A DNA stretch of 64,000 nt from Brotaphodocola sp003480315 (GCF_964246085.1 NZ_CAXTPD010000003.1); one strand, 5' to 3'. Counted from the first letter of the stretch, positions 50,042 to 57,951 are shown. The notes: a model not told the origin generated them from the sequence alone. A program made the numbers and translations.

Positions 50042-50395
50042 TTACAGTTTTGAACCACAAGGCGGTGTAATATCCAATCCTTCAAGAAAGTGTATTCCCC
50101 AGTTACACATAGAATCTAATACCGGAATGATACTTTTTCCAAAGGCGGTAAGTGAATACAAGGTTTTAGGTGGTTTTTCTGGAATTACTTCTCTGTGAAT
50201 CATGCCGCATTCTTCCAAATCGCGAAGTTGTTGTGAAAGCATTTTAGGTGTGGCTTTTGGAATTAAGCGTTGTAATTCCATGTAGTGCAAAGGTTTTTCT
50301 ATCAAATGCCAAAGAATGAGAGGTTTATATTTTCCTCCAATCAGAAAAAGTGTGGCTTCCACTGGACAACTAAATTGATCTTTTTGATAATTCAT
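50042..50395 (-). CDS. HxlR-family transcriptional regulator
   Basis: 117 residues. The HxlR winged helix is clear: CPVEATLFLIGGKYKPLILWHL, LQRLIPKATPKMLSQQLRDLEECGMIHR and KTLYSLTAFGKSIIPVLD. The conserved Cys near the N-terminus (Cys9) may sense redox or electrophile stress, as in YodB-type members. ATG 50395 has AAGGAG upstream. It is divergent from the nitroreductase gene and is most likely its repressor. Confidence 0.88.
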   Translation of the reverse strand: MNYQKDQFSCPVEATLFLIGGKYKPLILWHLIEKPLHYMELQRLIPKATPKMLSQQLRDLEECGMIHREVIPEKPPKTLYSLTAFGKSIIPVLDSMCNWGIHFLEGLDITPPCGSKL

Positions 50396-50544
50396 TTTTA
50401 TATATTCACTCCTTTTTGGGTACTTTCTTTGAGGGAAGTATCTACCTGAAAAGTGCAATCTTGTTATTCTACTGCACCATGTTAAAATTAGTACGACGAT
50501 TGAACATGTCAATTAAATTATACAGCACCAAGAAAGGATTGACC
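50396..50544. promoter_or_regulatory. Divergent promoter region HxlR/nitroreductase
   Basis: 149 bp between divergent starts. It must hold both promoters and probably the HxlR operator; I could not single out a clean palindrome. Confidence 0.4.
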
Positions 50545-51066
50545 ATGATGAATTTTATTGAGATTGCAAAAAAACGGTATTCTGTACGCAATTACAGTGG
50601 CAAAAAAGTGGAGAAAGAGAAGCTTGATAAAATTTTGCAGGCTGCTCATGTTGCACCAACAGCAGCAAACCTACAGCCGGTTCACTTAATTGCAGTAGAA
50701 AGCAAAGAGGGACTGGAAAAAATCAGCAAAGGGGCAAATATTTATAATGCTCCTCTTGCAATTATTGTATGTGCAGATCATAACAAAGCATGGGTTCGCC
50801 CCTTTGACCAAAAGCAAACCGGAGACATTGACGCAGCTATCCTAACAGACCATATGATGTTGGAGGCAACAGAATTAGGTTTAGGTACCGTATGGGTATG
50901 TTACTTTCAGCCTGATGTTATCCGGAAAGAATTTGATTTACCCGATAATTTAGAGCCAATCAATATTTTGGTAATCGGTTATGGAAATGAAGCGCCATCA
51001 GATACAGAAAGACATGAACACATGAGGATTCCACTCACTGACTTAGTTTCGTATGAAAAACTGTAA
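50545..51066 (+). CDS. Nitroreductase-family FMN protein
   Basis: 173 residues with GAAAGGA upstream of ATG 50545. Typical motifs: KKRYSVRNYSGKKV (FMN phosphate), APTAANLQPVHLIAV and LEATELGLGTVWVCYF. It is an FMN-dependent NAD(P)H oxidoreductase of the small nitroreductase type. It is divergent from the HxlR regulator and just upstream of the riboflavin uptake operon, so its cofactor supply is encoded next door. Confidence 0.88.
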   Translation: MMNFIEIAKKRYSVRNYSGKKVEKEKLDKILQAAHVAPTAANLQPVHLIAVESKEGLEKISKGANIYNAPLAIIVCADHNKAWVRPFDQKQTGDIDAAILTDHMMLEATELGLGTVWVCYFQPDVIRKEFDLPDNLEPINILVIGYGNEAPSDTERHEHMRIPLTDLVSYEKL

Positions 51067-51114
51067 CCGAGTATGACTCGATTTCCGAAATACTTCCGAA
51101 CTATCTTCAGCTCA

Positions 51115-51143
51115 TTGCTTCTAAAAATAGTTGATGTTATAAT
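51115..51143 (+). promoter_or_regulatory. Promoter of the FMN riboswitch operon
   Basis: TTGCTT (51115-51120), 17-bp spacer, perfect TATAAT (51138-51143), about 20 bp before the riboswitch. Confidence 0.75.
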
Positions 51144-51167
51144 TGCGGGGAAACAACTGAATAAAAG

Positions 51168-51277
51168 TGTCTTCGGGGCAGGGTGAAATTCCCGATTGGC
51201 GGTAAAGTCCGCGAGCGTAAAACGCACGATTTGGTGTAATTCCAAAACCAACAGTATAGTCTGGATGAAAGAAGATA
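51168..51277 (+). promoter_or_regulatory. FMN riboswitch (RFN element)
   Basis: The RFN core is readable: TCTTCGGGGCAGGGTGAAAT, TCCCGATTGGCGGTAAAGTC, CGCGAGC, GATTTGGTG, CCAAAACCAACAGTATAGTC and TGGATGAAAGAAGA, with the P1 arms TCTTC/GAAGA. It should switch the downstream terminator on when FMN is abundant and so repress ribU and the kinase fusion. Confidence 0.92.
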
Positions 51278-51337
51278 TGGTTAGATTTCCGCAGATTTTA
51301 AGGGGCTTACTTTCTTTTCTGTGGCCTAATTATAATG

Positions 51338-51378
51338 TTAACACCCGAAAGACCTTTTCTTTTGGGTGTTAATTTTTT
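51338..51378 (+). terminator. Riboswitch-controlled terminator
   Basis: Perfect stem TTAACACCC/GGGTGTTAA followed by TTTTTT, between the FMN riboswitch and ribU: the expression platform. Confidence 0.85.
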
Positions 51379-51397
51379 GCCACGGAGGAAAGCAATT

Positions 51398-52042
51398 ATG
51401 AACAGTAAAACAAAAAGAGTCACCACTATTGGGATGCTATGTGCGATCACTTATGTCACCATGGTTGTCGGCAGGATTCCGATTATTCTATTCTTAAAGT
51501 ATGACCCATCCGATGTTATTGTAACTTTGGGCGGCTTTATTTGGGGACCGATGACTTCTTGTATCGTATCTGTCATTGTGGCAACCCTTGAAATGATTAC
51601 AGTAAGCGATACCGGAATATTAGGTTGTATCATGAATATCGTACAAACACTATCTTTTGCGTGTACGGCGTCTGTCATTTACAAAAAAAAGCACACTTTA
51701 TCTGGTGCAGTGATTGGTCTGGCATCGGGATGGCTCATAACGGTTGTTGTTATGCTGTTGTGGAACTATTTGGTAACGCCGCTTTATATGGGGTATCCAA
51801 GAGAAGCAGTTGTAGAATTGTTACTTCCTGCCTTTCTTCCATTTAACTTGTTGAAAGGTGGGTTAAATGCATCCATTACCTTTTTACTGTATAAGCCCAT
51901 AGTTACCGCTTTGAGAAAAAGCGGATATGTTGCTGCTTCGGAAAATGAAGCAAGACAAAAGCATACTGGTCTGCTTATATTGGCAAGTTTTATTATTGTA
52001 ACTTGTGTTTTGATTATCCTGTCAATGAATGGGATTATATGA
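51398..52042 (+). CDS. ribU: Riboflavin ECF transporter S component
   Basis: 214 residues with about six membrane helices. VTTIGMLCAITYVTMVVGRIP, LKYDPSDVIVTLGGFIWGP and NIVQTLSFACTASVIYKKKHT fit RibU of energy-coupling-factor transporters (the L-x-YDPSD-like loop binds riboflavin). It uses the shared EcfAAT module of the cell. It is controlled by the FMN riboswitch; GGAGG precedes ATG 51398. Its stop overlaps an in-frame ATG of the next gene. Confidence 0.88.
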   Translation: MNSKTKRVTTIGMLCAITYVTMVVGRIPIILFLKYDPSDVIVTLGGFIWGPMTSCIVSVIVATLEMITVSDTGILGCIMNIVQTLSFACTASVIYKKKHTLSGAVIGLASGWLITVVVMLLWNYLVTPLYMGYPREAVVELLLPAFLPFNLLKGGLNASITFLLYKPIVTALRKSGYVAASENEARQKHTGLLILASFIIVTCVLIILSMNGII

Positions 52043-52050
52043 GGATCGAA

Positions 52051-52743
52051 ATGAAAGAAAAACTAAATGAGCCTATTTACACACTAACAGGAACCGTTAT
52101 ACATGGCCGAGGTATTGGAAAGCATGTGGGGACACCTACCGCGAACATAGCAATCGAAAAAAAAGATTTTTTGCCAAAGACAGGAGTATATGTGGCAGAT
52201 ATTCTTTTAAGCGATAAGAGATATTACGGTGTTACCCACATTGGGACGCGCCCTACACTTGATAATGATAGCTTTGTTTCAATCGAAACATATATTTTTG
52301 ATTTTGATAAGGATATATATGGGTGTACGATAACTGTCAACCTATATAAGAAATTGAGGGAAGTCAGAAAATTCAATGAATTATCCTTGCTGCTTGAACA
52401 AATTGCGAATGACCGGACAATGGCACAAGAATTTTGGGGATTAAAGCAAACAAATCACACCTTACACATTGATGTTAACCGGCATTGTGTAATATTAGAA
52501 CAGCAGGAAGTTTATTTATCAACAAACGAATTTGAAGTCCTTTATCTGTTACTGCAATCTCCTCAAACCGCATTCACAAAAGAACAGATTTATGAACAGA
52601 TTTGGCATGAACCCACAAATAACCATTTGCATGCAGTGGAAAACACGATTTTTCAAATACGAAAAAGGCTAAAGCCATATTGCATGGGACACGAGTATAT
52701 AAAAACAGTAATTGGCTATGGTTATAAATTCAATTCCGAGTAA
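52051..52743 (+). CDS. Riboflavin kinase fused to OmpR-type winged helix
   Basis: 230 residues. Residues 10-140 are a bacterial flavokinase: GTVIHGRGIGKHVGTPTANIAI, GVYVADILLSDKRYYGVTHIGTRPTLD, ETYIFDFDKDIYG and KKLREVRKFNELSLLLEQIAND. No FAD synthetase domain is present. Residues 145-230 form a winged helix (LSTNEFEVLYLLLQSPQTAFTKEQIYEQIW, ENTIFQIRKRL, YIKTVIGYGYKFN). It should make FMN from imported riboflavin and bind DNA. GAGG lies 6 bases before ATG 52051; ATG 52039 (overlapping the ribU stop) is an alternative start. Confidence 0.88.
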   Translation: MKEKLNEPIYTLTGTVIHGRGIGKHVGTPTANIAIEKKDFLPKTGVYVADILLSDKRYYGVTHIGTRPTLDNDSFVSIETYIFDFDKDIYGCTITVNLYKKLREVRKFNELSLLLEQIANDRTMAQEFWGLKQTNHTLHIDVNRHCVILEQQEVYLSTNEFEVLYLLLQSPQTAFTKEQIYEQIWHEPTNNHLHAVENTIFQIRKRLKPYCMGHEYIKTVIGYGYKFNSE

Positions 52744-52913
52744 GGTGGTAAACACAAGAGCAAATAGCGCCATTCTCAAAATTTTGAAGTCTTCGTGTTC
52801 AGCAACCTTTTATAAACAGAAACGGCTCTGATACTATCCCCCAGTTCATTTAGGTTTCACCAAAAACAAGACCACTGCTTATTCATATAGAGAGAAGAAA
52901 GGATGTGAACAAT

Positions 52914-53339
52914 ATGGGCAAATTTTTAATATTATCCGTTGCAGACCATGAAGAACACATACTCAATAAAATTATGGAAGCCCTTGCAGACGAACCAGAG
53001 CTTGACCATATTGCTCTCCCACTCTCGGATGACACTCTCCCCTTTCCGGAGCTTGAGATTCGCCTGAAGGAGCAGGCAGTATTCTGCAGAGGTCAACTTG
53101 TTACACTAACTCATCATGAGTTTGCTGTCCTTGCTTATCTGGCTCGCCATCCTGGCTGGGTCTTTTCTGCCAGCCAAATCTATGAGGCTGTGTGGGCTGC
53201 GGACGGTGAACACTGCGGTACCGCTGTTGCCAGTGTAATCGGTCAGATCCGTCGCAAGTTGACACCGGATACGCCGAAGGGCGGTTATATCCGGACTGTA
53301 CTGGGCAGCGGATATAAATTTAACAGTTCTCCATTTTAA
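52914..53339 (+). CDS. Stand-alone OmpR-type winged-helix protein 2
   Basis: 141 residues, near-identical over most of its length to the protein at 49476. The winged helix is complete (LTHHEFAVLAYLARHPGWVFSASQIYEAVW, IGQIRRKLTPDTPKGGYIRTVLGSGYKF). The N-terminus MGKFLILSVADHEEHILNKIMEAL lacks a phospho-acceptor. GAAAGGATG precedes the ATG. Probably arose by duplication of the 49476 gene. Confidence 0.8.
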   Translation: MGKFLILSVADHEEHILNKIMEALADEPELDHIALPLSDDTLPFPELEIRLKEQAVFCRGQLVTLTHHEFAVLAYLARHPGWVFSASQIYEAVWAADGEHCGTAVASVIGQIRRKLTPDTPKGGYIRTVLGSGYKFNSSPF

Positions 53340-53348
53340 GTCAGCAAG

Positions 53349-53387
53349 AAAGGCTCCGAGGCCATAATGATCTCGGAGCCTTTCTCA
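53349..53387. terminator. Bidirectional terminator
   Basis: Perfect stem GAAAGGCTCCGAG/CTCGGAGCCTTTC between the plus-strand winged-helix gene and the minus-strand HTH gene. Confidence 0.8.
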
Positions 53388-53392
53388 TTGAC

Positions 53393-53575
53393 TTAAATCT
53401 TAAACAACTTAATCGCCTTCAACAAAATAATGCTCAATTCCTGGTACAAATCCTCATCCAGCACACCATCAATAATGGCATACTTGAGCAGCAATGGTCG
53501 ATACATCTGCAAAATCGTCGTAATGGCATCCTCGTTTCCCGCCTTGGCGCTGAGAAGCAGACATTCAAAATTCAT
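53393..53575 (-). CDS. Small helix-turn-helix protein (sigma/orf8-like)
   Basis: 60 residues, ATGA-coupled to the sigma-like gene. The pattern FECLLLSAKAGNEDAITTILQMYRPLL resembles the N-terminal region 2 helices of small sigma-like HTH proteins encoded beside sigma genes in Tn916-family elements. It is likely a co-regulator of transfer genes. Confidence 0.65.
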   Translation of the reverse strand: MNFECLLLSAKAGNEDAITTILQMYRPLLLKYAIIDGVLDEDLYQELSIILLKAIKLFKI

Positions 53576-53979
53576 CTCTTGTCACCTCCTTCAATGCTCT
53601 TTCTGATTTTCTGAATCGTCCTATAGTAAAGCGCAGCTGCCCCTTTGTAGGACAGTTCAAACTTTACTCCCAGAGTTTCAAAATCTTCTTCCTCCAGCGT
53701 TCGAGCCAGAAAGATCTGGCGCTCCCGTTCATTGAGTTTCTGAAGTGCCTCCAGAAGCGCTCCATTTTCAATGACATCCATAAGCGGCAATTTGTCTAAA
53801 ACCACTTCCTCTGAGCTTGGTTCGGACTCATAGACCACTTCCACAGTACTCTCTATACTGCTGCGCTTATAAAGCTGGATCAAATAATCTTTTCTGCGGC
53901 GCTTGACCGCCGAAACTAAATATGCTGTAAACCTGAATTGCAGGTCATCTTCTGCCTGTCCATTGTTCCGTTGCCACAT
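53572..53979 (-). CDS. Sigma-70-like factor C
   Basis: 135 residues. Start ATG 53979 has GGAGGTAAAG upstream; the longer frame (to 54138) lacks one. Region 2-like: FRFTAYLVSAVKRRRKDYLIQLYKR. Region 4-like: LLEALQKLNERERQIFLARTLEEEDFETLGVKFELSYKGAAALYYRTIQKIRKSI. It resembles the regulatory sigma factors of conjugative transposons and pairs with the small HTH gene downstream. Confidence 0.75.
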   Translation of the reverse strand: MWQRNNGQAEDDLQFRFTAYLVSAVKRRRKDYLIQLYKRSSIESTVEVVYESEPSSEEVVLDKLPLMDVIENGALLEALQKLNERERQIFLARTLEEEDFETLGVKFELSYKGAAALYYRTIQKIRKSIEGGDKR

Positions 53980-54702
53980 GGCTTTACCTCCAAAAGTCTC
54001 AAGATTTTCTATGAATTTCCTGAGCTTCTGGCGGTGACCTGCACCGGACAAAACCTGGCTGTGATAAACAAAAACAGCCAGCTTTGTACCAATGGACAAA
54101 ACCAGCTGTTCCCTGAATTGCTGCATCGAGCAGTTCAATAGATACCATCCGAGCAGGTGGAGGTTTTTCCTTATGTGGAGAAAACTCTCTCGTCCTGCCT
54201 CGACGATATACCCCTATTGAGAGCCGTTCATGAAAAGCCGTGTGTCCTGGAGTTATGAAAGCAATGAACTGCTCGATGTTGTGGAATCCTTTTTCCATAA
54301 CATCGTTACTCCCTGTCCGCAGTTATGCGGACGGCACACAGGCGGCCTGCATCATCCCCTTTCTTTCGCGATATGGCAGCGCAACGCTGCCGCCCTGCTG
54401 ATAATTGTTAAATTGTGAAATAATACTTTTTTCAAATGCTATTCCAACTATTCTATGAATCTATGAAATTAAAACAAAAGGCGGCCTTCATCCTTATTGT
54501 CAGGATAAAGACCACCCTCTTCTTCCGATTTTCATTGGGTACTGTACTGATCTCATCCCCCCACCTCCACTTATCGAGTTTTCATTGGTTTTGGGATCAC
54601 TGCCATAATTACAGTGTAACTGACAGTTTTCGGAAACTTTTGGAGTAGCATTGGAGTCGCTTTCGAGTAAAAAGAAAATCATTCGACATTATATGACAAA
54701 AC
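53980..54702. other. Long non-coding region upstream of the sigma gene
   Basis: About 720 bp without a supported gene. It contains a 13-bp perfect inverted repeat (54125-54137 and 54265-54277), a GTCCGCA/TGCGGAC hairpin at 54319-54336 and two copies of TTTTCATTGG about 50 bp apart (near 54530 and 54577). Such a region in an element can be a transfer origin or a complex promoter; I cannot decide. Confidence 0.4.
54125..54277. repeat. 13-bp perfect inverted repeat
   Basis: ATCGAGCAGTTCA (54125-54137) and TGAACTGCTCGAT (54265-54277), 127 bp apart, with no gene between them. Confidence 0.6.
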
Positions 54703-54772
54703 AGGCTCTAAAACGGACACACTGCTTTTCAACCTCTCTCAGTGTCCCGCTTTAGAGCCCTTCCTTTATTTT
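54703..54772. terminator. Large terminator hairpin
   Basis: Long stem GGCTCTAAA-CGG-ACACTG with CAGTGTCC-G-TTTAGAGCC followed by T-rich DNA on the plus strand. It ends the minus-strand SLOG gene. Confidence 0.65.
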
Positions 54773-55314
54773 TTAGTTATATCTTCCTCTGTTACCTGGG
54801 CTGTATCTGGATGGATATAAATGATCTGGAGTCCTTTCTTCTTGGCATAGTTGACCGTCTGCTGGGTTCCGGACCGCATATTGTGTGCATTATCATAGAC
54901 AGCTATCATATGCCCGGCCTGCTCCACCATATAGTAATTGCGTTTCTTATAGCTTTCGCTTGAGGGCATTTCGCCCAGCACTAAGACCTTCTCAGCATAT
55001 CTGCAAATAAAATCCATCCTCTTTCGGTGCCAGTCATCCCAGTCTGCATTGTAACCCTCAAAAGGGAGAGCCAGACACAATTCCACATCTTGATACGCTT
55101 GCTGCTCTTTCATACGTAGCAGGAGCTCCGCTGCCCACATATCAACGCCCATTGCTCCTCCAACCCAAAAGCATCGTACTCCCTGATGATAGAGTCGTAT
55201 GAGTTGCTCCTGCAGACACTTTTTAATCCGTTGGCAGCGTTTATCCTTTTCATTATATTTGAACTTAAATCTGGTCGGTCTGTGACCTGTAATCACACAC
55301 GAAAAACTGTTCAT
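54766..55314 (-). CDS. SLOG-domain protein (YpsA/DUF1273-like)
   Basis: 182 residues from ATG 55314 (AAAGGAG upstream). CVITGHRPTRF and CFWVGGAMGVDMWAAELLL are the nucleotide-binding loops of the SLOG/YpsA Rossmann-like family. The end is MVEQAGHMIAVYDNAHNMRSGTQQTVNYAKKKGLQIIYI. These proteins bind nucleotide-derived ligands; the role on mobile elements is unknown. It is divergent from an Xre regulator. Confidence 0.8.
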   Translation of the reverse strand: MNSFSCVITGHRPTRFKFKYNEKDKRCQRIKKCLQEQLIRLYHQGVRCFWVGGAMGVDMWAAELLLRMKEQQAYQDVELCLALPFEGYNADWDDWHRKRMDFICRYAEKVLVLGEMPSSESYKKRNYYMVEQAGHMIAVYDNAHNMRSGTQQTVNYAKKKGLQIIYIHPDTAQVTEEDITKK

Positions 55315-55440
55315 ATAATTCTCCTTTCCTGGCGTACTCCTCTGCATATTATACTTGCCATGGACGAGATAAATCAACCATGACCGCTTAATAATCCATG
55401 TCATAGCGGATAAAATGTAACTATAGCATGGAGGTGACGC

Positions 55441-55770
55441 ATGGAAAATCTACTGAAAGATATGGGTAAACGGATCTTCGACCGGAGGAAACAACTAAAT
55501 ATGACCCAAGAAACTCTGGCAGAGCTGGCTCATGTCACACCACAGACCATCTCCACCGCAGAATTGGGTCAAAAGGCTATGCGGCCTGAGACGATCCTCA
55601 AAGTCTGTGATGCACTTCACATCAGCACCGAGTATTTGTTGCGAGGCGTCATCACAGAAACAGATTCCTCCCTTCTTATGGAGAAGATTTCCACACTAAC
55701 ACCCAAACAATACAGGCATTTTGAAGATATTTTAGACAGTTTTATCGCGGCCATACAGGAAGAGGCATAG
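55441..55770 (+). CDS. Xre-family transcriptional regulator
   Basis: 109 residues. The N-terminal helix-turn-helix (IFDRRKQLNMTQETLAELAHVTPQTISTAELGQKAMRPETILKVCDAL) is of the Cro/CI type, followed by a short helical dimerisation part. TGGAGGTGACGC precedes the ATG. It is divergent from the SLOG gene and convergent with parMR, so it may control either. Confidence 0.85.
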   Translation: MENLLKDMGKRIFDRRKQLNMTQETLAELAHVTPQTISTAELGQKAMRPETILKVCDALHISTEYLLRGVITETDSSLLMEKISTLTPKQYRHFEDILDSFIAAIQEEA

Positions 55771-55800
55771 GAGCATCGCTGGCTCCCATGCCTCTTTTGA

Positions 55801-56211
55801 TTATCCCCGGCTGCGGAATGCAGACAAGGCACCAGCAATCAGTCTGCGTGTCCTATCGTCCATTTCCGAATCATCGTCCACTTCCTGTGCAGTTGAAGGC
55901 ATCACAGGCGCTACGGGCCCCTCAACCAATCTGGCTGTGATCGCCTGCTCTTTTGCTTTTTCCTGTCCCATACCTTCCTGCCGCAAAATCTCTTTGACGA
56001 TAGCCACTACCGCTTCTTTGCTGATAATAGAAGCATTTAGTGGCTGCGGCTCCTGCCCAAAGTGCTCATTATAGTAGACCACTGCATTTGCCACATATTG
56101 CGCTTTTGTGCGGGGACTCTGTAACTCCAGTAATCCAATGGCAGTCTCGTGTATGGGATCGCCCTCATTAAAGCGCAGCGTAAACCGTCCTCGTTCTTTT
56201 TTCTCGCCCAT
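55801..56211 (-). CDS. parR: ParR-like DNA-binding partition adaptor
   Basis: 136 residues; ATG 56211 lies 4 bases after the parM stop. The N-terminal part RGRFTLRFNEGDPIHETAIGLLELQSPRTKAQYVANAVVYY looks like a ribbon-helix-helix fold, as in ParR. The remainder is a charged helical tail. Size, position and fold match the adaptor that links centromere repeats to ParM filaments. Confidence 0.75.
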   Translation of the reverse strand: MGEKKERGRFTLRFNEGDPIHETAIGLLELQSPRTKAQYVANAVVYYNEHFGQEPQPLNASIISKEAVVAIVKEILRQEGMGQEKAKEQAITARLVEGPVAPVMPSTAQEVDDDSEMDDRTRRLIAGALSAFRSRG

Positions 56212-56215
56212 ACCA

Positions 56216-57130
56216 TCACCTGCCTGCTGTTTCAATCCGGTACAGATACTCATAGCCATCCGCATTTGCATTGATTTTCGGTACGAAGAATGGTGTTCCC
56301 ACCTTGCCCGAAGTTTCGATCTGCCGCTTCAAAAGAATGGCGCCACCGCCTACAAATACTACCTTGCAATATTGCAAGTCCAACATTCGCTCCCGCAACG
56401 TGCTGAACAGGTCATTGATAAATTCCTGCGCCATCTGTTCTGTCAGCCGTATGGCTGCATCCGGATATTGAGTCTTTTTTCCCATCAGGATAGCGTCCAC
56501 ATCTCCTTCATCCAACAGCAGGTCCAGCTCCGAATTCACCTTTGAACGCACCTTATTGTACAACAGAATTACACCATTTTCTAACGAATCACAGGAGGTA
56601 AGGTCAATCTCTCCATTTTTCATCAGCAGATAGTCAGCCGTAAACCCGCCAATATCCAGAATCACCGCTTTGGGTTCCTCCACGAGCGTGTGAAGCATGG
56701 TGGCTGCTGCTGCGTAAGCCTGGGGGAAGCAGGCCGCATCTTCAATATAGATGGAATACGGCTTCCCCTGCATCTCAGACTCTATCACTCCTCGCTGTCT
56801 GAAGTATTGTGTGAACCGTTCCACCTGGGCGCCAAAGTGTGCCGGCGGCAGTCCAACTGCCAGTTGGATACGCTGAACCTCCGAGGAATATGCCCCCCTC
56901 GCTTCAATCTCTCCAGCCAGAGCAAATAGGGTCAGGATAAAGAAGCGATCATCCTCCGTTTTATCTTTCCGATAAGGAATCCGCTCAGTAGACAGCGTAT
57001 AGTAGGTATTCTGATACCTCAGCACATTCTGTCCAAAGGGACGGGTGACACTCTGCTTCAGACCGGACACAAAGGGGTTGCAATGAACCGTTTTAATTTG
57101 TTTGTTGCCATGATCAACGCCAATAAGCAT
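56216..57130 (-). CDS. parM: ParM/StbA-like actin-type segregation ATPase
   Basis: 304 residues. Actin-fold motifs: phosphate 1 LIGVDHGNKQIKT, phosphate 2 VILDIGGFTADYLLM and adenosine VVFVGGGAILL. It belongs to plasmid-segregation actins, which polymerise to push plasmid copies apart. Upstream are two 11-bp iterons that match larger arrays at 10.4 kb. This implies that the element spends time as a plasmid-like circle. Confidence 0.88.
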   Translation of the reverse strand: MLIGVDHGNKQIKTVHCNPFVSGLKQSVTRPFGQNVLRYQNTYYTLSTERIPYRKDKTEDDRFFILTLFALAGEIEARGAYSSEVQRIQLAVGLPPAHFGAQVERFTQYFRQRGVIESEMQGKPYSIYIEDAACFPQAYAAAATMLHTLVEEPKAVILDIGGFTADYLLMKNGEIDLTSCDSLENGVILLYNKVRSKVNSELDLLLDEGDVDAILMGKKTQYPDAAIRLTEQMAQEFINDLFSTLRERMLDLQYCKVVFVGGGAILLKRQIETSGKVGTPFFVPKINANADGYEYLYRIETAGR

Positions 57131-57165
57131 ATGTAATGCCTCCTTTTTGCTTTATACATATCCTT

Positions 57166-57186
57166 TACGCCTATATGACGCCTATT
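57166..57186 (-). repeat. Pair of 11-bp iterons in the parMR promoter
   Basis: ACGCCTAT at 57167-57174 and 57178-57185 on the plus strand, exactly 11 bp apart, 36 bp upstream of the parM start. The block TACGCCTATAT is also present in the array at 10491-10520. Confidence 0.65.
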
Positions 57187-57216
57187 CTCAACAATCACAC
57201 ACTATTTTCTAAAAAC

Positions 57217-57256
57217 AAAAAGCAGGAGACCCATCATAAAGGTTTCCCGCTTTTGG
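57217..57256 (-). terminator. Terminator of winged-helix gene 3
   Basis: Interrupted stem AAAAGC-GG with CC-GCTTTT around a loop. On the minus strand it is followed by TTTTTGTTTTTAG. Confidence 0.6.
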
Positions 57257-57296
57257 CTGCTTCATAATGTGCGCAGCTAATATATATTTGATTGTT

Positions 57297-57731
57297 CTAT
57301 TCTGCCATACCCTGCGGAACTTCAAATTTGTATCCGCTCCCCAAAACAGTACGGATATAACCCGCTTTCGGCATATCCGGTGTCAGTTTTCTGCGGATCT
57401 GACCAATGACGCTGGCAACGGCTGTTCCGCAGTTTTCACCATCCTCACCCCATACTTCTTCATAAATCTGCCCGGCAGAAAATACCCAGGACGGGTGGTT
57501 TGCCAAGTATACCAATGTCGCAAATTCCCGATGGGTCATAGAAATTAACTCGCCGTTTCGGTGTACCGTTCTCTCCTTCAAGCGAAGCTCCAATCCCGGA
57601 AAAACAAGAGTATTACAAGGGTGGAATGACACAATATGGTCAAATCCTGGCTCGGCTGCAATAATCTCCATAATTCTGCTAAGTATGTATTCTTCATGGT
57701 CTGTTACCGACAATACAAAGATTTTTCCCAT
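57297..57731 (-). CDS. Stand-alone OmpR-type winged-helix protein 3
   Basis: 144 residues, a more diverged paralogue of the proteins at 49476 and 52914. The winged helix is complete (MTHREFATLVYLANHPSWVFSAGQIYEEVWGEDGENCGTA, GQIRRKLTPDMPKAGYIRTVLGSGYKFE). The N-terminus is again a short receiver-like remnant (MGKIFVLSVTDHEEYILSRIMEII). GGGAGGG precedes the ATG. It lies next to DUF6440 and the Bce-type module. Confidence 0.8.
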   Translation of the reverse strand: MGKIFVLSVTDHEEYILSRIMEIIAAEPGFDHIVSFHPCNTLVFPGLELRLKERTVHRNGELISMTHREFATLVYLANHPSWVFSAGQIYEEVWGEDGENCGTAVASVIGQIRRKLTPDMPKAGYIRTVLGSGYKFEVPQGMAE

Positions 57732-57786
57732 ATGTCCCTCCCTTATTCATAATTAGAATGCTGATACCCTGCAGCCAATATAAAGT

Positions 57787-57951
57787 TTACTTGTTTATTT
57801 CAGTAATAACGACTGTTCCGTTTTTATCCAGCAAAGGGGTAATCCCCGTATCATGGACAAGGTAGTTTACACCTGTTTCGGTGTCTACAACAATACTCAA
57901 GGAAGTTCCCTGTGTATAGATTGTTTCAAAGCGCTTTTCTTTGTTTGCCAT
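57787..57951 (-). CDS. DUF6440-like small protein (54 residues)
   Basis: ATG 57951, with AAAGGAG upstream. The peptide has the pattern MANKEKRFETIYTQGTSLSI, VVDTETGVNYLVHDTGITPL, LDKNGTVVITEINK, which matches my recollection of the DUF6440 family of small beta-rich proteins. Function unknown. It is too short for most gene finders but the match is good. Confidence 0.75.
   Translation of the reverse strand: MANKEKRFETIYTQGTSLSIVVDTETGVNYLVHDTGITPLLDKNGTVVITEINK

Noticed and set aside
54200..54260. Possible group II intron domain V (GAGAGCCG..)
   Set aside because: The catalytic triad and the paired arms do not match domain V, and no reverse transcriptase is nearby.
53999..54298. Minus-strand frame of 99 codons upstream of the sigma gene
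   Set aside because: No ribosome binding site, no domain, and it covers the inverted repeat region.
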